This document shows, one piece after another, positions 1 to 7,530 of a stretch of 12,658 bases of DNA. The DNA is taken from positions 1 through 12,658 of the forward strand of contig CAZIOR010000019.1 of NCBI GenBank assembly GCA_964540925.1. The letters run 5' to 3'. The notes beneath the pieces are model-generated. The model did not search any database, was not told where the DNA came from, and worked only from the letters and a program-made list of their open reading frames with translations. Each line of letters begins with the position of its first letter. Position 1 is the stretch's first letter. The DNA is from CAZFRF01 sp964540925. GTDB lineage: Bacteria; Patescibacteriota; Microgenomatia; Levybacterales; UBA12049. The position numbers and the translations under genes are program-made.

Positions 1-41
1 TAAAAATGTTTATGGGTACAAATTGGGATTATTGAAGAAAT

Positions 42-455
42 TTAAACCAAGTGAAGAATAACTGAGGCAATCATTAAACAGCCAAACGCAGCTCCAGCTT
101 GAATTGCAATTTTAGGAAACATCCATTTCTTTTCAGTCCCACCAAACACAACTCCACTAACTTGAGTTGGCAATACAAAACCTAACCATAAAAGTGCTGC
201 TAAAACGTAAATATTCATGCTTGGTAAATTTGTTTGCATAACGGACAAGGTTACTGTTGTTACAACAGTAACTAATATTTGGAGGATATAAAAAGGTCCC
301 ATTTCTTTCATCATTTTTTGCTGAACTTCTTTGGAGAGCTTATCGAATCCATGAATTTGACCCCAAATTTTTCCAAAAATAGGACCATACCAAACAAAGC
401 CGAAAATAAATTGAGCAAATGTAGCAGCAACAATTCCTAAATAGTTTAATTCCAT
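42..455 (-). CDS. DUF1761-type small integral membrane protein
   Basis: A 137-residue, very hydrophobic protein of unknown function. The N-terminal stretch FGFVWYGPIFGKIW (residues about 18-31) resembles the conserved WYGP-(L/I)FGK signature of DUF1761 proteins, and the length fits that family. I see about four membrane segments (roughly residues 5-25, 53-75, 80-104 and 114-136), with a short charged loop, KLSKEVQQKMMKEMG, after the first. The start is ATG. There is no Shine-Dalgarno; a possible promoter ends six bases upstream, so the mRNA may be leaderless. It lies 45 bp downstream of the stop of the larger membrane protein on the same strand and could also be read from that transcript. Family assignment is from recalled motif similarity; no biochemical role is known to me. 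Confidence 0.8.
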   Translation of the reverse strand: MELNYLGIVAATFAQFIFGFVWYGPIFGKIWGQIHGFDKLSKEVQQKMMKEMGPFYILQILVTVVTTVTLSVMQTNLPSMNIYVLAALLWLGFVLPTQVSGVVFGGTEKKWMFPKIAIQAGAAFGCLMIASVILHLV

Positions 456-461
456 ATTTTT

Positions 462-490
462 ATAGTAAAGATTTATTTAAAAATTTACAA
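462..490 (-). promoter_or_regulatory. Possible promoter of the DUF1761-type gene
   Basis: On the minus strand TTGTAA (490-485), a 17-bp spacer and TACTAT (467-462) are followed by six bases and the ATG at 455. Each hexamer matches the sigma-70 consensus at 4 of 6 positions. An overlapping TATAAA at 464-459 is an alternative -10, but it would sit too close to the ATG. The spacing predicts a start at or next to the A of ATG, i.e. a leaderless mRNA. The support is moderate to weak because AT-rich spacers yield such matches by chance. Confidence 0.35.
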
Positions 491-500
491 TAGGTTATAT

Positions 501-1967
501 TTACCAAATTGGAACCCAAAATTCTTCTAAAACTAAACATTGAATAACAAGTAAAATTAAAATAAAGACTATTTTAAATTTTGAATACCTCCAGTTTTCA
601 GTTACAAAATATGCCAAAATTCCAATAGGAATAAACATTAAAAAAATCCAAATTCTGCCGACTTCGCCTCGACTTGTACCAGATAAAACTAATGCTATAA
701 ACATTACCCAAAAACTAATTAATATTTTTTTAAATAGATTTAATTTTTCTGTTTTAAATATTTTGTAGCTTACTGTTAAAAATATTAAAGATAAAGGAAT
801 CCCTAGGAACACAAAAACATCGTATGGATTATAGATAACCCAATCTAAATATGATCTTGGTGTTTGTGACTGAAGCAACACTAAACCTGAATATAAACTG
901 TTGTATCCAATAAATAAGAGTAGAAATGGGACAACAGTTAAACCAAAAATAAAACTAAGTAAAATTTTAAGTCGTGCTTCTAATCTTATTAATACAAAAA
1001 GTAAACCTAAAAATAAAAACAAAGGAAGTAATGCTAGGTTAAAAAACAGTCCAATTGAAAAAATAAATCCTGCTAAAAAATAAAACTTATTATTTTTTCC
1101 TTTAAATCCTAATACTAAAAATAAAAAAGTTAATATTGGAAAAGCTACATAAAAAGGGTCAAAAAAAAGTGGAAAGAAAACAAAACTTGGAATTAAACCA
1201 AACATTACTACTCCTCTTAAGGCAACAATTTTATTACTTAAATTTTTTAATAAATAGTAAAAGGGAATAATTACAAGACTTGATATAAAATGCATAAAAA
1301 ATCCTAAAAAAAGCGCAGAGAACTTTTGGAAATCTTGTAAAGATAACCAGAGCGCTTTTGAGTCCCCAACGCTAGAATTTAAGTTATTTATTATTCCTGC
1401 ATATAAAACAGGGAAAGCTTTAAAAAAGTTAACTATTAAATACATAAAAAGAATTGGTCCAGGTGGATCTCCTCTTGAATGTTGAGGAAGAGAGGTAATT
1501 AAAAGTTTGGGGTAGTTATATAAAAAATCAGGAATACTTTGAATATGTAGACTTGCAGTAAAATAACCATTAATTCCAGGATCGGCAATTCGTCTAAATA
1601 AAACTCCAATTCCAAATCGACTAAAATAAACTAAAGCTATTTGAAAAACAAACAGCAAAATTACTAGAATCATTAAAAATAAGATTTCTTTTTTAAGACT
1701 TAGCTTATTAATTCTTTTTTCAAAGAAAAAATAAAATCCAATAATTAAAATGGAGACAAGAATTGGAAACCAAATTTTACTTACAGTATTTACAAAATAA
1801 TATGGCCAATGTGATTCAAAAATAAGATCATCTGGGCCGCGCAAGATAGAGGAGAGATTCAGCGCAAAAGCAATGAAAAACAATCCTGAAATTAATGCTA
1901 CTAAAATTAATAATCTATCTTTCAAAATATGCATAGATTTTTTTAGATATTTCAGCAATATCTTCAT
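501..1967 (-). CDS. Polytopic membrane protein, probable GT-C-type glycosyltransferase-like
   Basis: About 488 residues from the chosen ATG, with roughly ten to twelve hydrophobic helices. Its exact family is not certain. Conserved-looking polar motifs lie between helices: DPGINGYF, then HSRGDPPGPILF about 30 residues later (recalling the HPPGP-type loop of some GT-C/ArnT-like membrane glycosyltransferases), and SRGEVGRIWIFL near the C-terminus. GT-C enzymes transfer sugars from polyprenyl-phosphate donors on the outer face of the membrane; that role is inferred here. The start is uncertain. The frame is open to a TTG at 1997, with ATGs at 1976, 1967 and 1934. I chose 1967 because AAGAG lies about nine bases upstream; it overlaps the upstream hydrolase gene by 53 bp. 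The ATG at 1934 would overlap by only 20 bp and begin just before the first helix. The overlap implies co-transcription with the hydrolase. Confidence 0.7.
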   Translation of the reverse strand: MKILLKYLKKSMHILKDRLLILVALISGLFFIAFALNLSSILRGPDDLIFESHWPYYFVNTVSKIWFPILVSILIIGFYFFFEKRINKLSLKKEILFLMILVILLFVFQIALVYFSRFGIGVLFRRIADPGINGYFTASLHIQSIPDFLYNYPKLLITSLPQHSRGDPPGPILFMYLIVNFFKAFPVLYAGIINNLNSSVGDSKALWLSLQDFQKFSALFLGFFMHFISSLVIIPFYYLLKNLSNKIVALRGVVMFGLIPSFVFFPLFFDPFYVAFPILTFLFLVLGFKGKNNKFYFLAGFIFSIGLFFNLALLPLFLFLGLLFVLIRLEARLKILLSFIFGLTVVPFLLLFIGYNSLYSGLVLLQSQTPRSYLDWVIYNPYDVFVFLGIPLSLIFLTVSYKIFKTEKLNLFKKILISFWVMFIALVLSGTSRGEVGRIWIFLMFIPIGILAYFVTENWRYSKFKIVFILILLVIQCLVLEEFWVPIW

Positions 1968-2892
1968 TGGCAGCATCTCTTGAAGATGATTTAGCAAGTA
2001 CTACTAAAATATATCTTGTGTCAGGAGTATAGATAATGCCAGCGTCATGACTGTAATCATCTATTTCCCCTGTCTTGTGAGCTATTATAAGGCTTTTAGG
2101 CAAATAATTTGGGATTTTATCATTAAGTACTTGTTTTGAGAGTAAACTAATCATAGACGAGGTTGTAACGCTGTTAGCCAATTCACCGTTATAGAGTTTA
2201 TAGAAAAAAAGTGCAGTATCTGAAGCGCTAGTCTCAGGTAGACTACCGCTTCGTGAAACATGAGAGTCGGTTAATCCATTTTCGTCTAAAAACTTCTGCA
2301 AGGTATTTACACCAACTTGGTCAACAAGCAGTAAAGCTGAATAATTATCAGATATGGTAATCATTTTAATTAAAGCTTCTTCGACAGTCTCAGAAATAGT
2401 GCCATCAGTTTTTTCCGCAGTATCTTTATCCAAATTAAATTCTTCGTTTAGGATAGCAACGCTTTTTGAAAGATTTGTAGTCAGTGATATTTTCTTTTCT
2501 TCAATTTGCTTGTACACAACTGCCATTACCCAGAGCTTATATAAGCTTGCAGCTGGAAATTGTTTAGTAGAATTTAGCTGCGCCTCTTCACCTGTTTCTA
2601 AATTAATAGCTACAATTCCTTGATTATCTAAATCAACATTTTTAATTTTTTTAATATACGTTTCTAAATCATTAGTCAAAGTGTTGGTGTTAACACTTTC
2701 TCCTAACACGCTAGTTTTACTAAGTGGAGAAATAACGCCATAGGCAAGTTGAGGAACATTACTGCTTTTAATTTTTGATAATCCAAATAAAAGCAGTATA
2801 ACTACAAAAAGAAAAAATATTAGCTTGCCAAAATTAGATTTTCTGTGTCTTCTCACTGCAACGAATATAGGTGTTTTAAGCTTCTTTTTCAA
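1915..2892 (-). CDS. Class A beta-lactamase-like serine hydrolase, membrane-anchored
   Basis: A 325-residue protein with a basic N-terminus, one membrane segment (about residues 22-40, FGKLIFFLFVVILLLFG) and an extracytoplasmic catalytic domain. The three penicillin-recognising motifs appear in order: SLYK (Ser116 nucleophile, Lys119), SDN (181-183) and HKTG (Lys273-Thr-Gly). KTGEIDDYSHDAGIIY matches the beta-lactamase class A/PF13354 fold. The omega loop looks short: a class A ExxLN segment is absent and only SLPETSASD (Glu220) stands there, so deacylation of beta-lactams may be weak or lost. It may act on peptidoglycan peptides instead; that is inference. The start is TTG, with an in-frame TAA two codons upstream; a GTG at codon 13 is the only close alternative, and the first ATG (codon 122) would delete the active site. 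It heads a leftward unit with the overlapping membrane protein. Confidence 0.85.
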   Translation of the reverse strand: MKKKLKTPIFVAVRRHRKSNFGKLIFFLFVVILLLFGLSKIKSSNVPQLAYGVISPLSKTSVLGESVNTNTLTNDLETYIKKIKNVDLDNQGIVAINLETGEEAQLNSTKQFPAASLYKLWVMAVVYKQIEEKKISLTTNLSKSVAILNEEFNLDKDTAEKTDGTISETVEEALIKMITISDNYSALLLVDQVGVNTLQKFLDENGLTDSHVSRSGSLPETSASDTALFFYKLYNGELANSVTTSSMISLLSKQVLNDKIPNYLPKSLIIAHKTGEIDDYSHDAGIIYTPDTRYILVVLAKSSSRDAANEDIAEISKKIYAYFER

Positions 2893-2951
2893 GATTTAAA
2901 AAACATATAGATTTACAAAAAAATATGATGTAGAATACCTTTTGGATTTAT
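2893..2951. promoter_or_regulatory. Divergent promoter spacer (hydrolase / IMPDH-like gene)
   Basis: This 59-bp AT-rich spacer separates two genes transcribed away from each other, so it should hold both promoters. Rightward candidates for a -10 are TATGAT (2924-2929) and TAGAAT (2931-2936), each 5 of 6 to consensus; I see no convincing -35. GGA at 2944-2946 is a poor Shine-Dalgarno for the ATG at 2952. Leftward, TATATG (2909-2904) is a possible -10 eleven bases before the TTG. Neither start has a clear ribosome-binding site. Confidence 0.45.
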
Positions 2952-4565
2952 ATGAAAGGAAAACAGTTATCATCTTTTATTCCTTTTCCAGAAGAACATT
3001 CAAGAACTCCTGTTGCTACTAAGGTGGAAGAAAGCCTAGAACTGTTAAAAAATTATATTCCTGAAAACCTACAAGCGGAAATTATTAAAGAAGATTTTAA
3101 TTTAAATTCTTTTTTAATGGGAAACCTTCCAAGACTTAGTCCTTTTGATTTACCATATATCCCTAGTGGGGCAAAACTTATTAAAATTCCAGAAAACGAA
3201 GTACAAAGAATTAGAGAACAAAGATCTTATGACTTAACTCGCTGGAATACACCCGAAAGATTTTTATTTAGACTTGAACTAGCAAAATCCCATCCATTTG
3301 TTGCTCCAATTCCTGGTAGATCAAGAGTTATGGACAGACAAGAAGCCCATGGAAAAGTTTCTAGTTTTGATGATTTAAAAATAACTGCTCCTGAACCAGT
3401 TAACGGCAGACAAAGCAGAAAAAGAATTGACAGTGGTATTGAAAGCGTAATCATGGGACAAGCTAGAATTCCATTTGCTTTAGGCTCAGTACCAGATGTA
3501 GGTAGTTTTTTAAGCTATGCCACGATTGCCATGTCTAACGGAATGGCATTTGTTTCTAGAGATAAACTTTTATCTAGTATTGAAAAACAAGCAGAACTTG
3601 TTCAAGAAATAATTAATTACTTAAAAACAGTAGAGCTTCCTAAGGACTTAAATCCCAAAGCAGAACATCTTAAAAAATTTGCTGAAATATCTGGAATAAA
3701 TACTAAAAAACTAGATAAAGAAAAATTAACTAAACAATATTTTATAGCTTTAAGAAACTCTTGGATAAATAATATCGGCGCTGCCATTGAAGCAGATTTT
3801 GATGGAGTAAATACAAAATCTAAAGCAATTAAAAGAGCTGAAGCTCTATATGCAGTTGGCTGCAGAATGTTTAGAGTTTATTCTCCGGAAGGCGGAATGG
3901 AAATTGTCCATACAACTAGAGAATTAAAAAGAATTTTTGCTGGTAAAGATGTCAAAGTAATTAGCGGTCAAATTATGGATGCTAAGACTGCTTTAAGATC
4001 TGAACAAGCTGGAGCTGATGCATTAATTATTGGAGTAGCTGGAGGAAGTCAGTGTACAACCTCAGTCAATGCTAATATTCCCGTAAATACTCCAAATCTT
4101 TTATATGATCTAAGACGTGGAGAAATTGGTATTCCTGTTGGAGTTGAGGGTGGAGGAGTGGGAACAAATATTATTACTGCATTTGCATTAGGAGCCTCAT
4201 TTGTTTCTAAACCCGGAGAGCTAGGCAGAAGCTGGGAAGGCTTAGGTGGTAAATACGTTTTCGAATTAAATGGAGAATATTACATGGTTTACGGTGGAGA
4301 AGCTTCAGTCTCTGCTAAATGGTTTAAAGATTCAGTTGATGCTGTAGGTAGACCAAAATATGTTGAAGGAGAAACTGGTGTTAGAGACTTAGGAACAAGT
4401 GTTCCTTCAATGACAAGTGAAATATCCAGACTAAGAGGGCAACTTGCCATTGGTTTAGTTTTCCAAAGAGCAGAGTCAATCGCTGTTCTTCACGCAAGAG
4501 ACGCTGATAACATTATTGAGGTAACTCAATCTGCAGGCGCCCTAAGTCAAGCCTACGCAAAATAG
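2952..4565 (+). CDS. Divergent IMP dehydrogenase/GMP reductase-family protein without CBS domains
   Basis: A 537-residue TIM-barrel protein. Collinear IMPDH/GMPR landmarks are visible: SSFDDLKITA (about 137-146, cf. LTFDDVLLVPA), IPFALGSVPDVGSFLSYA (173-190), GAAIEADFDG, the cysteine loop GVAGGSQCTT (Cys368), IPVGVEGGGVGTNI (394-407), EYYMVYGGEAS in the flap region, and a C-terminal LRGQLAIG. IMPDH makes XMP from IMP with NAD+; GMPR makes IMP from GMP. Differences: a roughly 136-residue N-terminal extension of unknown origin; about 50 residues in place of the CBS pair; the usual catalytic-site Asp (D-T/S-A-H-G) replaced by Tyr310 in VYSPEGG; the Arg after CTT replaced by Ser371; the ADGG Asp replaced by Glu399; and no recognisable Arg-Tyr flap dyad. 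It may therefore be a clade-specific IMPDH or a different enzyme. It is divergent from the hydrolase and 61 bp ahead of uvrA. Confidence 0.8.
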   Translation: MKGKQLSSFIPFPEEHSRTPVATKVEESLELLKNYIPENLQAEIIKEDFNLNSFLMGNLPRLSPFDLPYIPSGAKLIKIPENEVQRIREQRSYDLTRWNTPERFLFRLELAKSHPFVAPIPGRSRVMDRQEAHGKVSSFDDLKITAPEPVNGRQSRKRIDSGIESVIMGQARIPFALGSVPDVGSFLSYATIAMSNGMAFVSRDKLLSSIEKQAELVQEIINYLKTVELPKDLNPKAEHLKKFAEISGINTKKLDKEKLTKQYFIALRNSWINNIGAAIEADFDGVNTKSKAIKRAEALYAVGCRMFRVYSPEGGMEIVHTTRELKRIFAGKDVKVISGQIMDAKTALRSEQAGADALIIGVAGGSQCTTSVNANIPVNTPNLLYDLRRGEIGIPVGVEGGGVGTNIITAFALGASFVSKPGELGRSWEGLGGKYVFELNGEYYMVYGGEASVSAKWFKDSVDAVGRPKYVEGETGVRDLGTSVPSMTSEISRLRGQLAIGLVFQRAESIAVLHARDADNIIEVTQSAGALSQAYAK

Positions 4566-4585
4566 GAAAAACAGTAGTCTAACTC

Positions 4586-4614
4586 TTCCCATATCTAATT
4601 TTTTAGTCTATAAT
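4586..4614 (+). promoter_or_regulatory. uvrA promoter
   Basis: TTCCCA (4586-4591, 4 of 6 to the -35 consensus), a 17-bp spacer and a perfect TATAAT (4609-4614). Only twelve bases separate the -10 from the uvrA ATG, so the expected transcript has a leader of about six bases and no room for a Shine-Dalgarno. I saw no LexA-like palindrome in the spacer. Confidence 0.65.
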
Positions 4615-4626
4615 ATAGCTTCGACT

Positions 4627-7512
4627 ATGGATAAAATTATTGTCAAAGGCGCAAGAGAAAATAACCTCAAAAATTTAGATTTAGAAATCCCAAAAGGAAA
4701 GCTCGTTGTTTTTACAGGACTTTCTGGAAGCGGTAAATCTTCGCTTGCTTTTGACACAATTTATGCAGAAGGACAAAGAAGATATGTAGAAAGCTTATCT
4801 TCCTATGCCCGACAGTTCTTAGGTGTCATGAAAAAACCAGACGTAGATTTAATTGAAGGCTTGTCTCCTGCAATTTCTATTGATCAAAAATCTACATCTC
4901 ACAATCCAAGATCCACTGTTGGAACAGTAACGGAAATTTATGACTATTTAAGGCTACTTTTTGCAAGAGTTGGCCATCCACATTGCCCAAACTGTGGAAG
5001 GGAAATTTCTAGAATGTCTAAAGAACAAATTACCAACGCAGTAATGGATTTACTTAGTAAGAAAAATAGCAAAAACCTCAAACTTTTAATTCTTGCTCCA
5101 ATTGTAAAAGATAGAAAAGGTGAATATTTAGACTTGTTTGTGGATTTAAAAAAACGAGGCTATAAAAAAGTCAGAGTCGATGGACAAATTTTTAATACTG
5201 ATGACGATTTTGTTTTAATCAAAACAAATAAACACACAATTGAGGCCGTAATTGATCAAGTTGTTTTAAACAAAGATACAGATAAATCCAGAATCTCAAC
5301 TGATGTTGAACAAGGTCTTAAGCTAGGAAATGGAGAAATAATTGTTTCTGAAATAAAAGATGAAGGTTTTGAAATACCTGAAAAACCTAAAAAAATGGAA
5401 GATCAACTTTTTTCTGAAAAATTTGCTTGTCCATTCTGCAACATCTTTATTCCTGAAGTAGAACCAAGAATCTTTTCCTTTAACACTCCACATGGAGCAT
5501 GTCCTACCTGTAATGGATTAGGAACAATCCTAAATGTTGATAAAGATTTAATTTTTAATGACAATTTAACAATTGCTGAAGGAGGAATCACTCCATACTT
5601 TAATTTACTTTCTCATGATACCTGGTTTTCCAGAACCTTTAGAACATTTTGTGAAGAAAATGGCATTCCACTCAATAAAAAACTTGGAGAAATGAAAATT
5701 GAAGATAAAGAACTTTTACTAAATGGAACTGGTACAAAACAATATTTAGTTGAAGGAGAAAATAGATGGGGAAAACAAACAACTATTACAGAAAGCTTTG
5801 AAGGAATTTTAGCAGATCTTAGAAAAAGACATTTAGAATCAGATTCAATGTTCATGCGCTCATTAATTGAAAAGTTTATGCGTAATGAAGTTTGTCCTGA
5901 ATGCCAAGGAGCTAGGCTTAAAAAGGAAGCATTATCAGTAACTATTGAAGATAAATCAATTGTTGAGGTAGCTGATTTACCAATCTCACAGGCTCTAGAT
6001 TTTATTGATTTAACATTTAAAAACCAAAGTGAAAGAGAACAACTTATTTCCAAACTTATCTTTAAGGAAATTAAACAAAGACTTTCCTTTTTAATTGATG
6101 TTGGACTTGATTATTTAACTCTTTCAAGAAGCGCACAAACTTTAGCTGGAGGAGAAGCACAAAGAATAAGACTCGCGTCTCAAATTGGTAGTGGTTTAAC
6201 TGGTGTTTTGTATGTTTTAGACGAACCATCAATTGGTTTGCATCAAAGAGATAATCAAAAACTAATCGATACTCTTAAAAAATTAAGAGATTTAGGTAAT
6301 ACCGTCTTAGTTGTAGAACACGATGAAGAAACAATGGAAGAGTCAGATTATATTTTTGATTTTGGTCCAGCAGCTGGAGAAAACGGTGGAAAAATTATTG
6401 CTCATGGAACCGTAGAAGAACTTAAAAAAGATTCCAATTCTGTAACTGGACTTTATTTATCTGGTAAAAAAGTTATTAAATCCGCATCAAACAAAGATAA
6501 ACAGGAAAATGATTCAACGGACAATCTAGTGCTTGAAGGCGCCACTGAACACAATCTTAAAGATGTAACCATCAAAATTCCACTTCATAAATTAGTTTTA
6601 GTTACTGGAGTTTCAGGAAGCGGAAAATCAACGCTTATTAATGACATCTTGTATCACGCTTTAATGCAAAAGAATAATCCATACCACAGACAAAAACCAG
6701 GTAAATACAAAACAATGTCTGGATTTGAAAATATTAAAAATATTTATATGATCGACCAATCTCCAATTGGTAGAACTCCTAGAAGTAACCCTGCAACTTA
6801 TATTGGAGCATTTAATTATATTAGAGACTTATTTGCCAAAACCAAAGAAGCCAAAATTAAAGGTTATGGACCAGGTAGATTTTCATTTAATGTTAAAGGT
6901 GGAAGATGCGAAGCGTGTGAAGGTGAAGGAAAAATTAAAATTGAAATGCAGTTTTTACCAGATGTTTACGTAACCTGCGAGGTCTGTAACGGACTTCAAT
7001 ATAATGAAGATGCGCTTCAGATTAAATACAATGGTAAAAGCATTGCCGACGTACTAGCCATGAGCGTAGGCGAGGCAGTTAACTTTTTTATGAATGTTCC
7101 AGTTCTAGCTCATAAACTAAGAACCCTAAATGATGTTGGGCTTTCGTATATAAAGTTGGGACAATCTGCTCCAACGCTTTCTGGTGGAGAAGCACAAAGA
7201 GTAAAACTAGCAGCTGAACTTTCTAAAAAAGGTCAAAATGCTCTATATCTTTTAGATGAACCAACAACTGGTTTACATTTTGCAGATTTAGAAAAACTCT
7301 TAGATGTTTTACGAAAATTAGTTGATCTTGGTAACACTGTTGTTGTTATCGAGCACAATTTAGAAGTTATTAAAAATGCAGATCATATTATTGATTTAGG
7401 ACCAGAGGGTGGAGCCAAAGGTGGAGAAATTGTTGCAACTGGTTCTCCTAAGGATATTGCTGCAAATCCAAGATCGTACACTGGAAAATTTTTAAGCAAA
7501 AGACTTAGCTAA
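4627..7512 (+). CDS. uvrA: UvrA, excinuclease ABC subunit A
   Basis: A 961-residue damage-recognition ATPase of nucleotide excision repair; it dimerises, loads UvrB and is then released. Both ABC modules are complete. Module 1 has Walker A GLSGSGKSS (31-39), signature LAGGEAQR (506-513) and Walker B VLYVLDEPS (527-535). Module 2 has GVSGSGKST (661-669), LSGGEAQR (851-858) and LYLLDEPT (873-880). Cysteine pairs are at C120/C123, C268/C271, C292/C295 and C423/C426, with the classic C-terminal zinc finger C761-x2-C764-x19-C784-x2-C787. The length is normal for the family (about 940-970). The ATG start is set by the MDKIIVKGARENNLKNL opening, typical of UvrA, and by the promoter just upstream. 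The next gene starts 18 bp after its stop, and uvrC follows that one. I see nothing missing; this should be a working UvrA. Confidence 0.98.
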   Translation: MDKIIVKGARENNLKNLDLEIPKGKLVVFTGLSGSGKSSLAFDTIYAEGQRRYVESLSSYARQFLGVMKKPDVDLIEGLSPAISIDQKSTSHNPRSTVGTVTEIYDYLRLLFARVGHPHCPNCGREISRMSKEQITNAVMDLLSKKNSKNLKLLILAPIVKDRKGEYLDLFVDLKKRGYKKVRVDGQIFNTDDDFVLIKTNKHTIEAVIDQVVLNKDTDKSRISTDVEQGLKLGNGEIIVSEIKDEGFEIPEKPKKMEDQLFSEKFACPFCNIFIPEVEPRIFSFNTPHGACPTCNGLGTILNVDKDLIFNDNLTIAEGGITPYFNLLSHDTWFSRTFRTFCEENGIPLNKKLGEMKIEDKELLLNGTGTKQYLVEGENRWGKQTTITESFEGILADLRKRHLESDSMFMRSLIEKFMRNEVCPECQGARLKKEALSVTIEDKSIVEVADLPISQALDFIDLTFKNQSEREQLISKLIFKEIKQRLSFLIDVGLDYLTLSRSAQTLAGGEAQRIRLASQIGSGLTGVLYVLDEPSIGLHQRDNQKLIDTLKKLRDLGNTVLVVEHDEETMEESDYIFDFGPAAGENGGKIIAHGTVEELKKDSNSVTGLYLSGKKVIKSASNKDKQENDSTDNLVLEGATEHNLKDVTIKIPLHKLVLVTGVSGSGKSTLINDILYHALMQKNNPYHRQKPGKYKTMSGFENIKNIYMIDQSPIGRTPRSNPATYIGAFNYIRDLFAKTKEAKIKGYGPGRFSFNVKGGRCEACEGEGKIKIEMQFLPDVYVTCEVCNGLQYNEDALQIKYNGKSIADVLAMSVGEAVNFFMNVPVLAHKLRTLNDVGLSYIKLGQSAPTLSGGEAQRVKLAAELSKKGQNALYLLDEPTTGLHFADLEKLLDVLRKLVDLGNTVVVIEHNLEVIKNADHIIDLGPEGGAKGGEIVATGSPKDIAANPRSYTGKFLSKRLS

Positions 7513-7517
7513 TCGTA

Positions 7518-7523
7518 TATAAT
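7518..7523 (+). promoter_or_regulatory. -10 box before the transglutaminase-like gene
   Basis: A perfect TATAAT lies in the 18-bp gap after uvrA and ends seven bases before the ATG at 7531. This predicts a transcript that starts at or within a base or two of the ATG. No good -35 is visible at the usual distance (it would fall in the last codons of uvrA), so activity is uncertain. There is no Shine-Dalgarno for this gene. Confidence 0.5.
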
Positions 7524-7530
7524 AAGCTTA

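Noticed and set aside
1..41. Partial gene at the left edge
   Set aside because: Only 41 bases are present, with short frames on both strands and no recognisable peptide; nothing can be supported.
901..1083. 60-codon plus-strand reading frame, lysine- and asparagine-rich
   Set aside because: It lies antisense inside the polytopic membrane protein gene, and its composition is just the complement of codons for hydrophobic residues.
1915..2892. Antibiotic-resistance beta-lactamase
   Set aside because: The fold motifs fit, but the omega loop looks incomplete and the context is ordinary envelope genes with no mobile element, so a resistance call is not supported.
2952..4565. Plain guaB annotation
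   Set aside because: Several residues central to IMPDH activity differ and the CBS domains are absent, so the family is named but the gene symbol is withheld.
4566..4626. Terminator between the IMPDH-like gene and uvrA
   Set aside because: The run of T at 4599-4604 has no convincing stem before it; the spacer is better explained by the uvrA promoter.
5613..6053. 146-codon minus-strand reading frame within uvrA
   Set aside because: It is antisense to a fully conserved part of UvrA, and has no recognisable domain and no start signal.
6767..6973. 68-codon plus-strand frame within uvrA
   Set aside because: It is out of frame inside the second ATPase module of UvrA and low in complexity; it is a shadow of the real gene.
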